DNA from: Capitulum mitella
Taxonomy: Eukaryota > Arthropoda > Thecostraca > Pollicipedomorpha > Pollicipedidae
Reading direction: 5' to 3'
Length of the DNA: 64,000 nucleotides
Assembly: GCA_030062745.1 (NCBI GenBank)
Contig: CP099854.1
Span: 15,226,876 to 15,290,875 of the forward strand
In this document: in pieces, positions 58,976 to 64,000 of the stretch
Layout of the letters: each line of letters begins with the position of its first letter
Position numbering within the stretch: the first letter of the stretch is position 1
The notes under the pieces: generated by a model
Seen by the model: the letters and a program-made list of their open reading frames with translations, nothing else
Database searches by the model: none
What the model was told of the DNA's origin: nothing
Program-made: the position numbers and the translations under genes

Positions 58976-60194
58976 GACCAGCTTCTGTGTTGTCAGAGAC
59001 ACAGAAAGCGGGCAGAATCAGGGAAACAAAACACCAAAGGTGCGGAACCGGGTTCACCCCGACCTGCCGGAAATCCGATATTGCCTGCGTCCTTTTGCGT
59101 GCCGGTAGCGATGTTCCATAAGAGTGCGTGTTACAGTAGGGACACTCCAGGATACATCGACCTGTCAGGATACAAGACAACTTTACACCCTTGTGCTTCA
59201 TATTTTGATACAAATTGGCTCTGTGGGTTGTCTTGGGTGCCAAACACGGTTATTCGAATTTCAGGCCCATCAGATTTATAGTTTGGAAGTTATTGTTTCC
59301 GGCATTTGGGGCCATTATATGGTAAGTTCTGTTGTTGATCAGAGATCAAGCTGTCAAAGCAATCATGACGGCAAATGCATCACTGGATTCACCATTGATC
59401 AATGAACTCATTTTAGGCGCTACGTTTTGCTTTGAAGAGAACGAAAGGACATATCAGGGTCTAAAAGCCATGCCCCAGGCCATTGTGGGCCCCATTCCCC
59501 ACGATTTTTGGTGTTACGACGGAAAAGGCGAAAAAGCGCCCGTAGTTTTGGTTAAACGGAAGGTTGCGGGCAAATTTATTTCGGATATTCAAAACCTGAA
59601 GCCAGATTTGAATTGAGGACATTAGTTCTCGCCGGACGTGGAGTGGATGTCACTTCCTCCTCCACAGACAGTGTGTCCGGTACCACGGCAATACGGCACA
59701 CGACAGCGCCGTGACATTTGGCATGGCTGATGTTACATTTATTGCGCATAGGTTGAAAAACGTTATCTCAGGTTATCTCAGGTCACCTAGTTATGACGTC
59801 ATTGCTTAAGGGTTGCAGAGCGATTTCCACGCCAAATGTTGTGTTTTGACGTTTTAGGGCAATAGGTATGCATAAACGGCAAATGACGGGCATGAAATCG
59901 GCTCACAGTGGTAATCCACATGTGAGTGTGTCACTTCAGATAGCTAGATGACCTTTCCAGGGTCAAACAAGGTCAGTGGCCCAAGACACCTTTTTACCTT
60001 AACGTTCCTGTAGTAAGCTTTGGCATTGGATATGGTAAAGGAGACGATTTCAGGCCTATCTGGCCTAGGATTTGTTTACTGACTCCGGAAAATCGACCTA
60101 TAGTTTCGAAATATAAAGTGTGGCAAAACCTAGAAGGTTACCGTTTGACCAGACGGGGTCGAACGGGGCGCCGTTGAATTCCTTGGGCGCACAG
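58976..60194. other. Unique sequence with one orphan open frame
   Basis: Nothing recognised except the open frame described at 59365-59616. A CRE palindrome lies at 59794-59801. Confidence 0.5.
59365..59616 (+). other. Orphan open frame, 83 codons, unknown
   Basis: An ATG-started frame of 83 codons, including ATFCFEENERTYQGLKAM, PIPHDFWCYD and VVLVKRKVAGKFISDI. The composition looks more protein-like than the repeat-driven frames nearby. I do not recognise a family. A possible acceptor TTGATCAG lies at about 59340, so it could be a terminal exon or a decayed mobile-element fragment. Chance is also possible at this length. Confidence 0.15.
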
Positions 60195-60305
60195 CTATAG
60201 ATTGTGTTTGATATAGATTGTAGATATAGACTGATATTGTGATGCACAATATTGATATTGATATAGACTGATATTGATATGCACAGATATAGATTGTATT
60301 TGTGT
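60195..60305. repeat. Degenerate GATATAGATTG repeat
   Basis: Loose copies of ATATAGATTG and ATATAGACTGATATTG over about 110 bp, followed by a short (TG)n tract. Simple AT-rich sequence with many GATA words. Confidence 0.6.
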
Positions 60306-60327
60306 ACCTGTGTGTGTGTGTGTCCCG

Positions 60328-60440
60328 TGGCGCTAGCTCAGTCAGGGGCCGAAAGGCGAGAGCGTTGCCTGTCACCCGCTTGTCCTTGTCGGTGCGAGTG
60401 AAAATCCCTCCCGTCCGGCGAAGGTTAAACTGGCCTGTGA
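60328..60440 (+). mobile_element. Possible decayed tRNA-derived SINE head
   Basis: GGCGCTAGCTCAGTCAGG resembles a tRNA 5' end and Pol III A box (TAGCTCAGT). About 55 bp downstream GGTGCGAGTGAAAATCCC is a poor B-box match. A/B spacing fits a tRNA-derived SINE, but no tRNA fold, tail or target duplication was found. Confidence 0.25.
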
Positions 60441-61224
60441 GCATTCAGATCCGAAAGTTTTTTTATTGTGTGTATATAGCTTACCATCATGTAAATAACG
60501 TTTGATGTAAACACTTAACAAACAAAAGAAAAAATGAGACAGTTTAAGGGAACCAAATCCCTGTTTGCGTAACGATCATGTAAATTGATTTAGCTTTGAT
60601 TTTCGTCCCACTCAAGTTAATATTTTGCTTAGCGTCAGGTCAAGCAACGTCACATGATATGAGGTCACGAGATCAACTGTGTAAACACTATTAGTCTTCA
60701 AAATGATGTCACATTTGGATTTCTTGGACTTTTTTGAGTGTCTGGGTAGATTTTGATACACTTCGTTGTAAATTTTGTCAGTTGCACTGCCTGTAGAAGA
60801 TACCCATACCATCCAGGATCTTCAGAGTGTTTGAGTCCATTATGCCCAAACCCTTTACCTGAGATGTGGAATATTTTTTTCAACCATGTTTGGCGCCTGG
60901 AATTACCCTCTGGAGCCAGTTTTCGCCAACGTCTGAGAGATGAGGCGTGTTGGACACTGGTCGATTGGTCGTGGAACGCCTCAGCAGCGACGGGGTGTGT
61001 GTCACGTCACAGACGACAGTTGTTTCGATCTCTTGACGCATTGGCCTTTGCTGACTTACAAGTCACACATTTTACTGGTGGCCTCAACGCCAGGGGGTGC
61101 CGAATGGGTCATTATAGTTTCTTGACGATATTGAATGTTTCCAGAGTTCCTCATTGCATCTGGAAAAGGCCATAGGGTTCAAACACTGGCGCTTCTGTGT
61201 GTGATTTTCGCTGGGGCTGTATCA
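60441..61224. other. Unique sequence without a recognised gene
   Basis: The open frame 60753-61175 (+) begins with a TTG and has no recognisable domain. Nothing else was seen. Confidence 0.5.
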
Positions 61225-61628
61225 GTTGGGCTGGCGGGGTCCGGCAGCTGGCTGGGGTGGCCTGATGCGGCGGCTGGCTGGGGTGGCGGGGTCCGGCGGC
61301 TGGCTGGGGTGGCTGGGTCCGGCGGCTGGCTGGGGTGGCCGGGTCCGGCGGCTGGCTGGGGTGGCGGGGTCCGGCGGCTGGCTGGGGTGGCCGGGTCCGG
61401 CGGCTGGCTGGGGTGGCGGGGTCCGGCGGCTGGCTGGGGTGGCGGGGTCCGGCGGCTGGCTGGGGTGGCCGGGTCCGGCGGCTGACCGGGGTGGCGGGGT
61501 CCGGCGGCTGACTGGGGTGGCGGGGTCCGGCAGCTGGCTGGGGAAGCCTGGTCCGGCGGCTGGCTGGGGTGGCCTGGTCCGGCGGCTGGCTGGGGTGGCC
61601 GGGTCCGGCGGCTGGCTGGGTGGCGGCC
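61225..61628. repeat. 26-bp minisatellite, about 15 units
   Basis: The unit is GGTCCGGCGGCTGGCTGGGG plus TGGCCG or TGGCGG. Since 26 is not a multiple of three but has no stop in any plus frame, the array reads as a false 26-residue Gly/Trp repeat protein spanning three units. GC-rich VNTR. Confidence 0.95.
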
Positions 61629-63149
61629 GTGACGGGACGCCGGCCGACTCGCGCCGCCCTGTCTGGCCGTGTGTTTTTACGGCCGGCGACAGCGCGTCGT
61701 GCCGGACGGCTCCGGCTCCCGGCGTCGTCGACCGCGCCGACGGCGGGCCCAGAACGGTGCAGCCGTCCGGCCCGCCGCTGCAGGACTCCCGGGCATTTTT
61801 ACCGAAAAGTCACCGCTAATCTGCCGCTCGCGGTTCGGGCCAACATGGTGGGGAAAGATGGTGTTGCAACGATATCTCATGGCCGGCGGCGACGTCTGGT
61901 TTCGCCGAAAGCCTTGCGTTGCTGTGCTGTTGCCGTCCCAGTCGGCGGTGACTTCGCTCGGCCGAAAAAACGAGAGACCTGTTGACCGGCGCTGCGGTGT
62001 CATGTGAGGTGGTGATCGGGTGGGGGGTTGTCCCTTTCAATGTGTGCGTTAACGTTAAGCTCTACAATTGACATCGTCCCCACCACATCATTCCGTCTAA
62101 AGTGGCTCCTGCGGGCACGTTTGTGCGTGATTCTGAATCGACTGTAATCGATGTTGGATCAGTTCAGTAATTTATCAGTGCTGCTGCAAATCGGGATCTA
62201 AATTGATTCTGTCGAAAACCGCAGTAAATCAAAATCAGAAATGAATCACTTAGTATTTCAAGGAATCACTCGTGAATCTATTCACGAAAAATGCAGCGAA
62301 TCATAACAAATTACACATTCCAATGCCGGCGTTAGTCGGATATGCATGAAAAGACTTCAGATTGGATGAGAAGAAGCATCTCGATCGATATGATTTTAGG
62401 TGATTTACTATTCTATTTATTTGACGAATGAACTAAATAGTAGAATTAATATGCGCACTTTCACGAATTGAACCAAAGCTGAGTCGATTCACGTATGATT
62501 TTGAATCTTAGCTGAATCACTTTATGTATGCTTTTCAGTCATAGCTGGATCAGTCCACATGTTTTTTTTAATCTTAACCAAATCAGTGTGCTTAAAAAAA
62601 ACGTACCACGAATGTAAATCAGAACCCATTCTCAGCTACAGGAATCAGGCAGTGCATCGATTGTCTCGGCTGAATCAAACACAAGCATGCTTGAGGATGC
62701 GGTCGGCGTTTGTGGCCGGCGTCGGGGCGGAGCCCAACACAGCCAGCACCCCTTATCCTCCCCTTGCCTGTCTCCCTCCACTGCGGCGTCGGGGAGCCGG
62801 GCTTTAATTGGCCCCTCTTCTCGGCGAGCCGAGCGGTACCGGTTGACCTTGACTCAGGGGCCGGTGGTCATCGTCGTCATGGTTACCGATGACGCACCGG
62901 CTGTCAGTTGGGTGAAGGCACGGGCACATTCAGGGAGGAATTTTCCTTGCCCTAGTCTCAAGGATGAAAGCGGCCGTTTTTGGCGTCTGGCAGAACGATT
63001 CGGGTGAACGTGCCAAGTACAGACGTTTTCTTCAACCTTTGAGGTAGTGTTTTTCGTTAAGTTAATCCGTAACCTTTTTGGCTGCGCACACAGCATCGCG
63101 GCAGAATGTCTGCCCAGTTACCGGCGAGGGTATCCGTTTTTGTAACCAG
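61629..63149. other. Non-coding; CpG-rich 61629-61960, then GAATC-rich
   Basis: Overlapping frames in the CpG-rich part have no motifs. From 62120 to 62690 the sequence is AT-rich with a GAATC/TGAATCA word recurring at least nine times. No gene recognised. Confidence 0.5.
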
Positions 63150-63410
63150 GTCCTTGGTGGTGGCTCGCCGCCTCAGCGGTCCTCCTGCGGGCCCCCGCCC
63201 CTGCTGCCGCCCGTGCCAGCGGGAACAAAAGCTCAAGGTGATCAGGAAACTGGACTGGGGGCCGCCTCGGCTGGAGTTCGCACGGCTAGCGGTATTGGTG
63301 GCCCAGTGGTGGTGCTGGCTGCGTCGCCGGTCGGCTCTCTCCGCGACGGAGGTGCTCCACGAGGCGAACCCGACTGCATCGCCTCAACTAGTGGGACCCT
63401 CCCGGTGGAG
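63150..63410 (+). CDS. Weak candidate internal exon, Gly/Ala/Ser/Pro-rich
   Basis: An 87-codon open segment lies between a pyrimidine-containing acceptor (TTTTTGTAACCAG|) and a donor (GTGGAG|GTACGATC), phase 0 at both ends. The translation (VLGGGSPPQRSSCG... SGTLPVE) is rich in Gly, Ala, Ser and Pro, like a disordered linker. No family match. A second frame is also open through it, which weakens the case. PRKG1 has no such segment after CNB-A begins, so it would be another gene or an alternative exon. Confidence 0.18.
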
Positions 63411-63639
63411 GTACGATCTAAGCGTTTCACTTTCCTCTGATTTGAATCGCGTATTTATGGGCTTTAAAGAGTTTGTTTTTCCAGAGCTGAACTTTCTGTT
63501 CCGTGCAGTACCCAATGTTTGCCATCAGAAGCTAGCGAGTTTTAATTAAAAAGGTAATTTATCAAACATTTTAGAGTAAAATGATCACTGTGAGCGCGCC
63601 TATTTCTGTCGGTCTTTTGAACTCGGAGAGGGAAGTGAA

Positions 63640-64000
63640 GCAGTATTTGCAGCCGTCAAGCGGTGTCACATGGCGGCCGACGCGTGACTCACTGCAGACG
63701 TCGTTGCCGCCGTGGTGGTTGCCAGGAGTCGCCGTAAATATGTCGTCCGAGTCTTTTCTGAGCGCGCCGGTCGTGCCGGTGGTGAGATGCGGCGGAGCGG
63801 ACGTTGCCGCCCCTGCCTGGCGCTGCGTCGCCTCGGTGCGTCCGGCGGCGGCCTCTGGCTGCGGCTATTTATTGTCCGGGCCGGTTAATCGGGCGGCGCG
63901 CTCCGGCCGTCTCGTCTGTCAGGCGTCTGCGGGTGCCGTGCTGGGCGGCCAGCTGCGCTGAACGGCCGCGCCGGCCGGCCAGCTGGCGCCAGCGGCCGGG
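63640..64000. promoter_or_regulatory. CpG-rich window end, possible CpG-island promoter
   Basis: CpG density rises sharply to the window edge. It resembles the block before the CRAL-TRIO gene, so a gene start may follow beyond the window. No TATA box or start codon context can be assigned. Confidence 0.2.

Noticed and set aside
57680-59002. CRISPR-like arrays of 35-36 bp repeats
   Set aside because: Repeats are directly tandem with no unique spacers, in a eukaryotic genome; they are minisatellites.
61135-61819. Gly/Trp-rich repeat protein
   Set aside because: The 26-bp array lacks stops in all plus frames; the false protein needs three units per period.
63036-63062. let-7-like TTTGAGGTAGTGTTTTT
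   Set aside because: Only about nine bases match the let-7 seed region; the rest and the hairpin partner are missing.

Overview
The window reads as arthropod nuclear DNA, probably from a crustacean. Genes are sparse and intron-rich, CpG is not depleted, and there are many long (CT)n, (GT)n and GC-rich minisatellite arrays. It holds an arthropod-style CRAL-TRIO lipid-transfer gene, an exon of cGMP-dependent protein kinase type I (PRKG1, the foraging kinase), and an intact selenocysteine tRNA. The tRNA argues against insect groups known to have lost selenocysteine, such as Lepidoptera, Coleoptera and Hymenoptera. The crustacean assignment is inference.

Layout. Bases 1-7559 are non-coding with short repeats. 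A two-exon CRAL-TRIO gene lies at 8174-9551 (+) behind a CpG-rich upstream block. A TA-palindrome and a 23-bp tandem repeat follow. tRNA-Sec lies at 13765-13851 (-), with a TATA box and a possible PSE upstream and a T5 terminator downstream. Bases 14057-34500 and 35282-54715 are two near-identical direct copies of one roughly 19.4-kb segment, separated by exactly 500 N plus 281 bp. Each copy carries the same single PRKG1 exon (28918-29084 and 50318-50484), identical in all 167 bases. One copy ends exactly at the gap and the other begins almost at it, so the layout looks like two contig ends that overlap and were not merged. It is probably two alleles of one locus and not a real gene duplication. 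From 54716 to the end there are GC-rich minisatellites, one weak candidate exon and CpG-rich sequence.

Because the two copies look allelic, they give filled and empty sites for recent insertions. A 1,217-bp non-autonomous piggyBac-like element with TTAA target duplications is present in copy 1 and absent from copy 2. A 40-bp insertion with a 14-bp target duplication is present in copy 2 and absent from copy 1. Several arrays differ by whole repeat units.

The three genes show no operon-like link. The PRKG1 exon is flanked within the window by at least about 15 kb of upstream non-coding sequence (from 14057 to 28917 in copy 1, more if the intron extends further left) and at least about 13.5 kb downstream of copy 2. 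The remaining PRKG1 exons were not found and should lie outside the window. Most other open frames are translations of simple repeats or GC-rich DNA. I found no clearly novel multi-gene system. The most valuable points are the false duplication, the filled/empty transposon site, the tRNA-Sec locus and a set of short structural oddities.
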